This document shows, piece by piece, positions 7,286-16,050 of a stretch of 20,850 nt of DNA. How positions within the stretch are numbered: the stretch's first letter is position 1; each line of letters begins with the position of its first letter. The notes below the pieces were generated by a model that saw only the letters and a list, made by a program, of their open reading frames with translations, was not told the origin of the DNA and did no database searches. The DNA is from Cognatazoarcus sp050305135 (GTDB taxonomy: Bacteria > Pseudomonadota > Gammaproteobacteria > Burkholderiales > Rhodocyclaceae). The stretch covers positions 1-20,850 of the forward strand of contig JBNLET010000269.1 in the NCBI GenBank assembly GCA_050305135.1. The letters are read 5' to 3'. Position numbers and translations under genes: made by a program.

Positions 7286-7297
7286 GCGCGCCGCTCA
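7283..7297. other. Hairpin shared by two converging stop codons
   Basis: TGAGCG (7283-7288) and CGCTCA (7292-7297) form a perfect 6-bp stem with a CGC loop. The TGA of the PilZ gene on the plus strand and the TGA of the dehydrogenase gene on the minus strand are the two ends of the same palindrome. It could act at the end of both messages, though there is no T-tract on either side. Confidence 0.4.
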
Positions 7298-8566
7298 GGC
7301 CCGGAACGGGAAGTCCGGCGCGGGCCGCTGGCCGCACATCAGGCGTGCCAGGCTGTCGGCCGAGCCGCAACTGAGGGTCCAGCCCAGCGTGCCGTGGCCG
7401 GTGTTCAGCCACAGGCCGGCAATGCCGCTGGCACCGATGTGCGGAACGTTGGACGGCGTTGCCGGCCGCAGGCCGCACCAGTGCTCCACGCCGTCCGTCT
7501 CGCCGGCGCCCGGGAAGTGTTCTTCGAACCAGGCCAGCAGCGCGCCGGAGCGGGCCGGGTTGGGAGACAGATCGAAGCCGTTCAGTTCGGCGGTGCCGGC
7601 GACCCGGATGCGATCGCCGAGGCGCGAACAGACGATGCGCCGACGCTCCTCGGTCAGGCTGACGCCAGGTGCCCGTGCCGGATCCTTCAGCGCTATGCTG
7701 ACCGAGTAGCCCTTGACCGGATAGATGTCGAGACGGCGGCCGGCGGGCAGCATGGCCGCGGAGTAGCTGCCCAGGCACAGCACGACGGCGTCGGCGGCGA
7801 TCACCGCGTCCGTGCCGTCGGCCCGACGCACGCGGACCCCGGTGACGCGGCCTTGTGCCAGGCACAATGCCTCGACCCGGGTATCGAACTCGAACCGTAC
7901 GCCGGCCTCGCGGCAGCGCGTCGCCAGCGCCCGCACGAACAGATGCGCGTCGCCGGATTCGTCGTCGCGCGCATACAGGCCGCCGACGAGCGCGTCCGGA
8001 TCGTCGGCCAGTGCCGGTTCGATCCGCTCGCAGGCGCCGCGGTCGAGCAGTTCGGTCGCGATGCCCAGTCGGGCCAGTTCCTCGACCCGCGATGTGCCCG
8101 CCTTCATCTCGCCGCCATCGCGAAACAGATGCAGGATGCCGTCGCAGCGTTGCCCGTAGTCGAGCCCGAGCTGCCGGCGAAGCTCGCGCAGGCACTGCCG
8201 GCTGTGGATCGCCAGCGCCGCGATCGCGCGGGTGTTGCGGGCACTGCGCGCGGGCAGGCATTCCCGTGCGAATGCCAGCGCCCAGCGCCACAAGGCGGGA
8301 TCGAGACGCGGACGCAGCAGCAGCGGCGCGTCGTCGCGGCCGAGCCATTTCAGCACCGTCGCCGGCGCCGACGGGTTGGACCAGGGCTCCGGGTGGCTGA
8401 CCGAGATCTGCCCGCCGTTGGCGAAGCTGGTTTCCAGCGCCACGCCGGCGCGGCGTTCCAGCACCTGTACGTCGAAGCCGGCGCGGTCGAGGTACCAGGC
8501 GCTGGTCACGCCGGTCAGGCCGGCGCCCAGCACCAGCACGCGCTTGGGGATGGTTGCGGAATGCAC
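7295..8566 (-). CDS. dadA: D-amino acid dehydrogenase (DadA-type FAD oxidoreductase)
   Basis: DadA-type enzymes oxidise D-amino acids (D-alanine and others) to 2-oxoacids and ammonia and pass electrons to the quinone pool at the inner membrane. From the GTG at 8566 the protein has 423 residues. The dinucleotide-binding motif VLVLGAGLTGVTSAWYLDRAG is at the N-terminus (GxGxxG at residues 14-19), followed by FANGGQISVSHPEPWSNP. The C-terminal block GLRPATPSNVPHIGAS and LNTGHGTLGWTLSCGSA is diagnostic of the family. The start is uncertain: an ATG at 8602 would add 12 residues but lies inside the right end of the palindrome's left arm, and neither start has a strong ribosome site. It converges with the PilZ gene with only nine bases between stops and is divergent from fbp. 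No dadX or Lrp-family regulator is adjacent. Confidence 0.88.
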   Translation of the reverse strand: MHSATIPKRVLVLGAGLTGVTSAWYLDRAGFDVQVLERRAGVALETSFANGGQISVSHPEPWSNPSAPATVLKWLGRDDAPLLLRPRLDPALWRWALAFARECLPARSARNTRAIAALAIHSRQCLRELRRQLGLDYGQRCDGILHLFRDGGEMKAGTSRVEELARLGIATELLDRGACERIEPALADDPDALVGGLYARDDESGDAHLFVRALATRCREAGVRFEFDTRVEALCLAQGRVTGVRVRRADGTDAVIAADAVVLCLGSYSAAMLPAGRRLDIYPVKGYSVSIALKDPARAPGVSLTEERRRIVCSRLGDRIRVAGTAELNGFDLSPNPARSGALLAWFEEHFPGAGETDGVEHWCGLRPATPSNVPHIGASGIAGLWLNTGHGTLGWTLSCGSADSLARLMCGQRPAPDFPFRA

Positions 8567-8587
8567 GATCTCGTATCTGGCGGCAGC

Positions 8588-8640
8588 AGGGTCTGCGGAC
8601 ATGTATCCGATGGACCACCGCATAGATGTCCGCAGACCCT
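8588..8640. repeat. 53-base near-perfect palindrome upstream of the dehydrogenase gene
   Basis: AGGGTCTGCGGACAT (8588-8602) and ATGTCCGCAGACCCT (8626-8640) are perfect 15-base inverted arms. The interior also pairs: TAT/ATA, CG/CG and TGG/CCA around a central A at 8614. That gives 23 pairs out of 26 positions with three isolated mismatches. It lies between the divergent dehydrogenase and fbp genes. It could be a dispersed palindromic repeat, a large operator or an RNA hairpin in a 5' leader; no second copy is seen in this window. Confidence 0.8.
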
Positions 8641-8741
8641 AAACGACCGCATCGGAGCGGCGATTCTAACCCCCCGCGGCGCTGCGCGAGAAAGCCGTGC
8701 GGAGCCGGGCAGCCGACGCCGCAGTGCGCGCGCAGGCGGTT

Positions 8742-8757
8742 CGCGGGATAATCCGCG
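8742..8757 (+). promoter_or_regulatory. Candidate fbp promoter -10 within a small dyad
   Basis: GATAAT (8747-8752) matches the sigma-70 -10 hexamer at five of six positions and is framed by the arms CGCGG (8742-8746) and CCGCG (8753-8757), 30 bases before the fbp ATG. No good -35 is seen 16-18 bases upstream, so this is a weak call. A dyad centred on the -10 could be an operator. Confidence 0.3.
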
Positions 8758-8787
8758 TTGCCGCGCAGTGCGCCCCCGGAGATCCAG

Positions 8788-9763
<976 letters not shown>

Positions 9764-9786
<23 letters not shown>

Positions 9787-11578
9787 GGCTTCGATTCGCG
9801 GCAAGCGCGAGCCCGGCGGCGGCACTCCGGCCCCCGGCCGGCGTTCGAGGATCGGCCGGCTTGCGCTGCGGCTGGCCCTCGCGGCCGTGCTGCTGGGCGC
9901 CGTCACGGCGCGGGCAGCCGACATCGAGCTGCAGGCGCCGGACGCGCTGGCGCCGCTGCTCGAGCGCCACCTGTCGGCGCTGCAGGGCGATCAGCAGGCG
10001 ATGCTGGGCGATCCGACCGATCGCATCGCATTGCTGCGGCGTACCCGCCGTGAGGCCGGGAACCTGCTCGCGACCGAGGGCTACTTCACGCCGGACGTCT
10101 CGCTGCAGCAGGCCGGCGAGCGCTGGCGTCTGGTGGTGGAGCCCGGGCCGAGGGCACGGATCGCCAGCTTCGACCTGACCCTCAAGCCGGGCAGCGGCTT
10201 GAGCGTTGAGCAGGCGGACAAGCAACTCGCGGCCCTGCGCGAGCGCTGGCCGCTGCCGCAGGATGCGCCGTTCCGGCAGGCGCAGTGGGATGCGGGCAAA
10301 GCCGCGCTGCTGGTTGGTCTGACCAGGAAGGAGTTCGCCGCAGCCAGGATCAGCGCCAGCCTGGCCAAGGTGGATCCCGACAAAGCGACGGTCCGCCTGT
10401 CGGTCGAGCTGGATCCGGGGCCCCGATTCCGCTTCGGAGAACTCAGCGTCGAGGGCCTCGACCAGTACTCCGAAGACCTGGTGCGCCGCTACGGTCCGCC
10501 CGAGCCGGGTGCGCCGTACGACGAGGACCGCCTGCTCGACTTTCAGACCCGCCTGCAGAACACGCCCTACTTCGCCTCGGCGGTGGTGGATATCGAGCGG
10601 GATCCGGCAGCAGCGGCGGCGACGCCGGTGCGTGTACGGCTGACCGAGGCCAAGCCGCGGCGGCTGAGCCTGGGCGGCGGCTTCAGCTCCAACAACGGTT
10701 ATCGGGCGGAAGTCGGCTATCGCGACGCGAACCTGTTCGGGCGGGCCTGGCAACTGGTCAGCGGCCTGCGCATCGAGCAGAAGGAACTGCTGGCCTTCGC
10801 GGACGTCTTCCTGCCGCCCGACCGGGCCGGCTTCCAGGACAGCGTCGGCGCGCTGCACGAGCGCAGCGACCACGAGGGGCTGCGCGTGTCGCGCGAGGCC
10901 CTCGGCGTGACCCGAACCTATCCGTGGCAAAAGGGCGAAGTCAGCGTTTCGATCCGCTACCAGCGCGAACGTACCGAGCCGGACGGCGGCATCGCCAGCA
11001 CCCAGAAGGCGTTGACCGGAGACGTTTCACTGCTGTGGCGCGAAGTGGACAGCGTGATCGAGCCCCGTCGCGGCTTCGTCGCCTTCGGTCGCCTCGGCGG
11101 CGCCGGCAAGGCCGTGCTGTCGACGCAGAATTTCGTGCGCGCCTACGGCCGCCTGCAGGCCTATTTCCCGGTCGGCGAGCGCGACGTGCTGAGCCTGCGC
11201 GGCGAAACCGGCAAGACCCTGGCGACGAGCCGCGACGGCATTCCGCAGGATTTCCTGTTCCGCGCCGGCGGCACCCAGTCGGTGCGGGGCTACGCCTATC
11301 GAAGCCTCGGTGTCGAGCAGGGCGACGCCATCGTCGGCGGCCGCTACCTGGCCACCGCCAGTGCCGAATACACCCACTGGCGCCCCGACGGTTTCGGCTA
11401 CGCGGCCTTCGTGGACGCCGGCAATGCGGTGGACGACCCGGATGCATACCGCCCGCTGGTCGGCTACGGCGTCGGCGGGCGCTGGAAGAGTCCGGCTGGG
11501 CCATTGGCGATCGATCTCGCCTACGGCCAGGACGAGAGGCGGTTTAGGCTGCACTTCGCCATTCTCGTCGCGTTCTAG
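9764..11578 (+). CDS. tamA: TamA/BamA-family outer membrane assembly protein (POTRA domains plus 16-strand barrel)
   Basis: TamA is an outer-membrane Omp85 protein that works with inner-membrane TamB in inserting autotransporters and other barrels. This 604-residue protein has a signal peptide ending ARA-AD at about residue 51. POTRA-like repeats cover about residues 53-270 (ILDLEL-like IELQAPDALAPLLERHL, TEGYFTPDVSLQ, VEPGPRARIASFDL, FRFGELSVEGLDQYSEDLV). The Omp85/D15 barrel follows, with the loop-6 motif VRGY at 507-510 and a terminal phenylalanine (HFAILVAF). Length fits TamA, not the roughly 760-800 of BamA. The only usable start is TTG at 9764, inside the end of fbp. No ATG, GTG or other TTG occurs before the signal-peptide core, so the n-region is unusually long (about 32 residues). 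tamB, usually the next gene, is absent; a 235-base gap and a porin follow. Confidence 0.85.
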
Positions 11579-11813
11579 CACCTCCGGCCGGCTTGCGCGA
11601 GCCTTTCGCCGACGCGGTCCGGCGTGCTCGAAAGTGCCGGTTTGCAGCGCTTGTTGCATCCGTACAACAGAGCCGCCGACCATCCCGTCAGAATCCGGCC
11701 TTTCCCTTGCCATGGCCTTCGGCCATTACGCAAAATCGCTGCAACTTCTCAATCGAGAGGTAAGTCGGGGCGTATTGCATTTGCCCCCAACTTGAAGCCA
11801 AGAGGAGAAACAC
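11579..11813 (+). other. Intergenic leader of the porin gene
   Basis: This 235-base gap holds no convincing ORF. Two small dyads are visible: CCGGC/GCCGG (11619-11640) followed by TTT, which might weakly end tamA transcription, and ATGGCC/GGCCAT (11712-11726) with a TTC loop. A TGTTG/CAACA dyad is at 11652-11669. A strong ribosome site AGAGGAG (11801-11807) stands six bases before the porin ATG. No clear sigma-70 promoter was recognised, although an abundant porin should have one here. A long leader would be a plausible target for small-RNA control. Confidence 0.4.
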
Positions 11814-12881
11814 ATGCAGAAAAAACTGATCGCTCTGGCCGTGGCTGGCCTGGTCGCCGCTCCGGCCTTTGCTCAGTCCAACGTCACCGTCTACGGCATC
11901 GTCGATGCCGCCGTTGCCTACGGCAAGCAGGGCGACGCCAAGTACACGGGCCTGCAAAACGGCATCCTGTCCGGCAACCGCTTCGGCCTGAAGGGCTCCG
12001 AAGACCTCGGCAACGGCCTGGCGGCCGTGTTCGCGCTGGAGCAGGGCTTCAGCGTCGGCGACGGCTCGCCGAACTCCGGTCGGCAGTTCCACCGCCAGTC
12101 CTGGGCCGGCCTGAAAGGCGGCTTCGGCACGGTCGCCCTGGGTCGCCAGTACGCTCCGGGCTTCCTGTGGACCGCTCGCATCACCAACGCCGTCGGCGCA
12201 GGCATCTATGAGCCGCAGTCGATCCTGTCTGCTCAGAGCGGCATGACCATCACCCCGAACTCCCCTGCTCGCTGGGACAACTCGGTCTCCTACGACACGG
12301 GTAACATGGGCGGCCTGAACGTGCGCGTCATTTACTCGTTCCAGAGTGCCCAAGCTGAGTCCGACAATGCTGCTTCGTCGCTGCCGGACGACGCTACCGA
12401 CGACGACAAGTTCGGCCTGGGCGTGGCCTACAAGGCCGGCCCGCTGAACGTCGGTCTGGTCTACCACAAGTCCAAGGGTGCCGACGAGGACCTGGACGAA
12501 GTGTATCTGGCCGGTGCCTACGACTTGGGCGTCGTGGCCCTGAATGCCAGCGTCCAGCAGGCCAAGCGTGACGACAACGCCGCTGCAGGCGTGACCGAAA
12601 TCGACGCCATGATCTACACGATTGGCGCAACCGTTCCGGTCGGTGCTGGCACGATCCACGCCGCGGTCGGCCAGCTGTCCGACGACGTGAATGACGACGC
12701 CGACTCCACCTCGGCCTCCATCGGCTACAGCCAGGCGCTGTCGAAGCGCACCGATGTCTACGCCATGCTGAACTACACCGACAACGACGACAACGCGTCG
12801 CATGGTGTGCTCTTGCGCCAACCCGAAGAGGCTGGCGAGAGCTCCACCTCGGTGGCCTTCGGTCTGCGTCACAAGTTCTGA
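11814..12881 (+). CDS. General Gram-negative porin (betaproteobacterial type)
   Basis: This 355-residue outer-membrane porin is expected to form a trimer of 16-strand barrels for diffusion of small hydrophilic solutes. A classic signal peptide (MQKKLIALAVAGLVAAPAFA, cleavage after residue 20) is followed by QSNVTVYGIVDAAVAYG, the standard first strand of the betaproteobacterial porin family. Later strands SGNRFGLKGSEDLGNGLAAVFALEQGF, RQSWAGLKGGFGTVALGRQY and the C-terminal GLRHKF, ending in the phenylalanine recognised by BamA, are all typical. The AGAGGAG ribosome site six bases upstream fixes the start at 11814. Codon use is strongly biased, consistent with high expression. It has its own terminator, so it appears monocistronic. 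Ion or substrate selectivity cannot be read from sequence. Confidence 0.94.
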   Translation: MQKKLIALAVAGLVAAPAFAQSNVTVYGIVDAAVAYGKQGDAKYTGLQNGILSGNRFGLKGSEDLGNGLAAVFALEQGFSVGDGSPNSGRQFHRQSWAGLKGGFGTVALGRQYAPGFLWTARITNAVGAGIYEPQSILSAQSGMTITPNSPARWDNSVSYDTGNMGGLNVRVIYSFQSAQAESDNAASSLPDDATDDDKFGLGVAYKAGPLNVGLVYHKSKGADEDLDEVYLAGAYDLGVVALNASVQQAKRDDNAAAGVTEIDAMIYTIGATVPVGAGTIHAAVGQLSDDVNDDADSTSASIGYSQALSKRTDVYAMLNYTDNDDNASHGVLLRQPEEAGESSTSVAFGLRHKF

Positions 12882-12908
12882 TCGCTTTTCCGGCGATCGA
12901 ACGACAGG

Positions 12909-12932
12909 ACGGGCGCTTCGGCGCCCGTTTTC
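12909..12932 (+). terminator. Intrinsic terminator of the porin gene
   Basis: ACGGGCGC (12909-12916) and GCGCCCGT (12921-12928) form a perfect 8-bp GC-rich stem closed by a TTCG tetraloop, followed directly by a run of T (12928-12931). It stands 27 bases beyond the porin stop and before the converging minus-strand gene. The minus direction has no matching T-tract. Confidence 0.88.
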
Positions 12933-12950
12933 GCGTCTACCGGCGCCCAA

Positions 12951-13727
12951 CTACTGCAGTTTCTTCAGGTAGTCCTTCGTGAACAGCTTGGCCGGGATGT
13001 TGCGCGGCAGCATGTCCTGGTAGGTCAGGATCGAAACCTTGCCATCCTTCAGTGCGTCGGTCATGACCAGGCGCGTCGGCCGGATCTCGCCGGCGATCTT
13101 GCGATACTCCTCGTAGGTGCATGCCTTCAGCAGACGTCCCGACAGCGAGAAGAACTCGGACTTCAACGGGCGGCCGTTGCCCGCATCGACCCACAGCTTG
13201 ACCCGTGCATAGGTGACGCCCCGTTCCGCGGCCTTGAGGTCGAGGACGTGGGCATCGCGCCCGTCCAGCGGCTCGCTGCCGGCCAGAGTGGCCACGTAGT
13301 CGCCGGAAAAATTGGCGCGCGCCAGATCGCCGTTGGCGACCTGGCCGGTCAGCCGCTGCGACAGCGACAAACGGACCGGCTGCGAGACCCGCGGCAGGAA
13401 GACCCACAGGTCGCGCCCCTTCATCAGCAGCGCCTGGCCGCGCTCCGAGGCCGGTTCCATCGTCAGCACGACGGAATCCTCCTTGCCCTTCGACAGCACC
13501 CGGTATTTGCGCACGTCGGCGTCGGCGCCCGGCTCGCGGCTTTCGATCGTGATGTCCACCTGGAAGTCGGATGCAGGGAAGCGAATCTCGTCGGCGCGTT
13601 CGACCATTCTGTCCGCATCGGGCGGCGCCGCCTGCAGGCCCCGCGAGGCGACGCCGAGGGCCATGGCGACCGCCAGTGCGATGTATGCCACGCGTGGGCG
13701 CGAACGCGTTCCTAGGGTGCTTAGCAC
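12951..13727 (-). CDS. Outer membrane lipoprotein-sorting protein (LolA-like)
   Basis: This periplasmic protein is of the LolA-like outer membrane lipoprotein-sorting family (PF17131 type), which shares the LolA/LolB fold and is usually encoded with ABC or RND-type exporters. From the GTG at 13727 it has 258 residues: a signal peptide (RVAYIALAVAMALGVASRGLQA-AP) and a mature domain with FQVDITIESREPG, VVLTMEPASERGQALLMKGRDLWVFLPRVSQPVRLSLSQRLTGQVANGDLARANFSGDY (family-typical), and KSEFFSLSGRLLKACTYEEYRKI. The start is set by GGAGG eight to nine bases upstream of the GTG; the longer frame from 13799 runs into the divergent ABC gene. It would carry a lipid or lipoprotein from an inner-membrane exporter. 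The divergent ABC ATPase begins 40 bases away and is the likely partner. Confidence 0.85.
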   Translation of the reverse strand: MLSTLGTRSRPRVAYIALAVAMALGVASRGLQAAPPDADRMVERADEIRFPASDFQVDITIESREPGADADVRKYRVLSKGKEDSVVLTMEPASERGQALLMKGRDLWVFLPRVSQPVRLSLSQRLTGQVANGDLARANFSGDYVATLAGSEPLDGRDAHVLDLKAAERGVTYARVKLWVDAGNGRPLKSEFFSLSGRLLKACTYEEYRKIAGEIRPTRLVMTDALKDGKVSILTYQDMLPRNIPAKLFTKDYLKKLQ

Positions 13728-13767
13728 GATGGTATCCTCCTCGCTTTGAGCGTTCACAAGGGCCTGA

Positions 13768-14514
13768 ATGGCGATCGTCGAACTGCACAATGTTAGCAAG
13801 CGCTACCGCCTTGGGGAGCAGGATGTCACAGCGCTCTCGAACGTCTCGCTATCGATCGAGGAAGGCGTCTTCCTGGCCATCGCCGGCCCCTCGGGCAGCG
13901 GCAAGTCGACGATGCTGAACATCATCGGCTGCATCGACACGCCCAGCCAGGGGCGGGTCACGGTCAACGGCCACGATGTCTCCGGGCGGACGCCCGACCA
14001 ATTGGCGGATCTGCGCGCACGTACGATCGGCTTCATCTTCCAGACCTTCAATCTGCTGCCGGTACTGTCGGCGGCCGAAAACGTCGAGTACCCGCTGTTG
14101 CAGTTTCCGGAGCTGTCCAAGGCCGAGCGTGCCGAGCGGGTCGGCAAGTACCTCGCGATGGTCGGCCTGAGGAAATATGCCGAGCATCGGCCCAACCAGC
14201 TTTCGGGCGGGCAGCGCCAGCGAGTCGCGATCGCCCGTGCGCTGGCGACCCATTCCAAGATCGTGCTGGCGGACGAACCGACCGCGAATCTGGACCGCAA
14301 GACCGGCGAAGGCATTCTCAAGCTGATGAAGGAAATCAACCGCAAGGCGGGAACGACCTTCATCTTTTCCACCCACGACCGTAGGGTGATGAACATGGCC
14401 GATCGGCTGGTCCGCATCGAGGACGGGCAGATCACCAAGTTGGGAGCGCAGGGCGAGAGCGGCTGGGTCTTCGTGCAGGATCGGACCAGGGACGAAGAGG
14501 ATCCCGAGGTCTAG
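13768..14514 (+). CDS. ABC transporter ATP-binding protein (LolD/MacB type)
   Basis: This 248-residue protein is a complete ABC ATPase, expected to energise an FtsX/MacB/LolCE-type membrane protein. Visible motifs are Walker A GPSGSGKST (40-48), Q-loop Gln92, the signature LSGGQRQRVAIARAL (145-159), Walker B IVLADEP (165-171), D-loop NLD (174-176) and the H-loop His203. The VENVxYPLL-like NVEYPLLQFPEL stretch and length fit the LolD/MacB/FtsE group. Residues after about 220 form a short charged tail. The ATG at 13768 has AAGG six bases upstream. No permease gene is adjacent: the outer-membrane protein follows after 46 bases and the LolA-like gene is divergent. Its membrane partner must be elsewhere or replaced. 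Confidence 0.92.
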   Translation: MAIVELHNVSKRYRLGEQDVTALSNVSLSIEEGVFLAIAGPSGSGKSTMLNIIGCIDTPSQGRVTVNGHDVSGRTPDQLADLRARTIGFIFQTFNLLPVLSAAENVEYPLLQFPELSKAERAERVGKYLAMVGLRKYAEHRPNQLSGGQRQRVAIARALATHSKIVLADEPTANLDRKTGEGILKLMKEINRKAGTTFIFSTHDRRVMNMADRLVRIEDGQITKLGAQGESGWVFVQDRTRDEEDPEV

Positions 14515-14560
14515 CGCGGCTTTGTCGGATCAACAATCAGAACACAATCGGGGAGTCCGG

Positions 14561-15868
14561 ATGCTGAAGAAGGGCATGGCGCTGTTGCTGCCGCTGGTGT
14601 CCGCCGCAGGATCGGCCGGCGCGGCAGACATGTTGGACGATCTGCTGGCGATGCCCGGCGAGAAGGCCGAGGCGGTTCAGACCTTCGGCTTCGTCGAGGC
14701 GGCGGCTGCGCGCAGCTACGTCGGCGACGATCACTGGTCCAAGCTGCGGCTGCGCGCAGAGGGCGGCGCCGGCGGATCCCTCGGCGGCGGCGTACGCTGG
14801 CGGCTGGCGCTGCGGGCCGATGGTGATCACGCCTACGTGATCGAGGACGAGCACTATCCGCTCGAGGTGCGACGCAACCAGCGCTCGGATTTTGCGATCC
14901 GCGAAGCCTACCTCGACGTGCCGGCCGGCGGGCTGGAGTTCCGCCTCGGACGGCAACACATCGTCTGGGGCGAGATGGTCGGCCTGTTCTTTGCCGACGT
15001 GGTGTCGGCGCGCGATATGCGCGAGTTCTTCCTGCCCGACTTCGACCAGCTGCGGATTCCCCAGTGGGCGGCGCGGGCGGAATACTTCGGCGACGACGAC
15101 GTACATGCCGAACTGGTCTGGATTCCGATTGCGACCGTGGACGAGATCGGCAGGCCGGGATCCGACTTCTATGCCTTCCAGCCCGAACTGCCGTTTCCGA
15201 CCACGATCGCCCGGCCGGAGGATCCGCCCAAGCGGCTCGGCCACGGCAACCTCGGTGCCCGAGTCGGCAGGCTGGTCTCGGGTTGGGACCTGACCGCGTT
15301 CTACTACAACAGTATCGACGTCAGTCCCGTCTACCGATTCGACCCCGCTACGCTCACTTTTACGCCCCGCCACGAGCGTATCCAGCAGGTCGGTGGTACC
15401 GTATCGAAGGATTTCGGCAGCCTGGTATTCAAGACCGAGGCGGTGGCGACGCGCGGACGCAGGTTCAGCACGGTCCGCGTCGGTGCCGAGGACGCGTTGT
15501 TCGAATCGGACACGCTGGACTACGCTGTGGGCCTGGACATTCCGATTGCCGATCGGTGGCGCTTCAACGCCCAGCTGTTCGGCCGCCGCATGTTCTCGCT
15601 CGACGGCGGAGCCCTGACCGATGCCAACGAGTCCGGAGGGACGCTGTTGGTAAACCGGCATTTCGGCGACGACGTCGAGGCGGAAATCCTGCTCGTTGCG
15701 GGATTCAACCGGGGGGACTACATGCTGCGGCCGAAGATTGAATGGCGGATACAGGACAACTGGCGCCTGCGCACCGGCCTGGACGTCTTCGGCGGTGACG
15801 AGTCCGGCCTGTTCGGCCGTTTCGACCAGAGCGACCGGGCCTATCTGGAGGCCCGCCGGTCGTTCTGA
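14561..15868 (+). CDS. Outer-membrane beta-barrel protein, DUF1302-like
   Basis: From the ATG at 14561 (GGGAG five bases upstream) this is a 435-residue exported protein with a signal peptide (MLKKGMALLLPLVSAAGSAGA). The mature part is made of alternating, aromatic-rich strands and ends in phenylalanine (AYLEARRSF), as outer-membrane barrels do. FAIREAYLDVPAGGLEFRLGRQHIVWGE resembles the R.GRQ..WGE motif of the DUF1302 family. No enzyme motif is seen. A frame extending to TTG at 14522 lacks a ribosome site. It lies 46 bases after the ABC ATPase and is probably cotranscribed with it, so it may be the outer-membrane end of the ABC/LolA-like system. Proximity to the polysaccharide locus makes a role in polymer or lipid export another possibility. 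Function unproven. Confidence 0.7.
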   Translation: MLKKGMALLLPLVSAAGSAGAADMLDDLLAMPGEKAEAVQTFGFVEAAAARSYVGDDHWSKLRLRAEGGAGGSLGGGVRWRLALRADGDHAYVIEDEHYPLEVRRNQRSDFAIREAYLDVPAGGLEFRLGRQHIVWGEMVGLFFADVVSARDMREFFLPDFDQLRIPQWAARAEYFGDDDVHAELVWIPIATVDEIGRPGSDFYAFQPELPFPTTIARPEDPPKRLGHGNLGARVGRLVSGWDLTAFYYNSIDVSPVYRFDPATLTFTPRHERIQQVGGTVSKDFGSLVFKTEAVATRGRRFSTVRVGAEDALFESDTLDYAVGLDIPIADRWRFNAQLFGRRMFSLDGGALTDANESGGTLLVNRHFGDDVEAEILLVAGFNRGDYMLRPKIEWRIQDNWRLRTGLDVFGGDESGLFGRFDQSDRAYLEARRSF

Positions 15869-16050
15869 CGATGGTGCCCCGGGGAAGGCAAGATGCAACC
15901 GGTCTTCTTCGGGCTGTTTTGGCCGTGCATGGCCGGGTGCAGGTTGCTGGAACGTGCATTTGTTCCTTCGGCAGCGAGCGGTTGCGTTCGTAGCATGACG
16001 CTTGTTTTGGCTCGGGGCAGTTGACCCGCGCCGCATCAGGAGAACACAGG
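15869..16050 (+). promoter_or_regulatory. Upstream region of the exopolysaccharide locus
   Basis: This 182-base gap precedes the first exopolysaccharide gene and has lower GC content than the genes. It contains CGTGCAT twice (15924-15930 and 15953-15959) and the GGCC-GTGCAT-GGCC dyad (15921-15934). PEP-CTERM/XrtA loci are often driven by sigma-54 with the PrsK/PrsR pair, but no GG-N10-GC core was found here by eye. No convincing sigma-70 pair was seen either. AGGAGA (16038-16043) is the ribosome site of the next gene. Confidence 0.4.

Noticed and set aside
8758..8787. Ten extra N-terminal codons for fructose-1,6-bisphosphatase
   Set aside because: The ribosome site GGAGA fits the ATG at 8788, the family N-terminus begins there, and the extension overlaps the probable promoter.
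15948..15963. Possible sigma-54 promoter (TGGAACG... TTTGT) before the polysaccharide locus
   Set aside because: The base pair required 12 bases after the GG is TG, not GC, so the invariant -12 element is absent. The other GG positions in the gap that were tested also lack GC at the right spacing.
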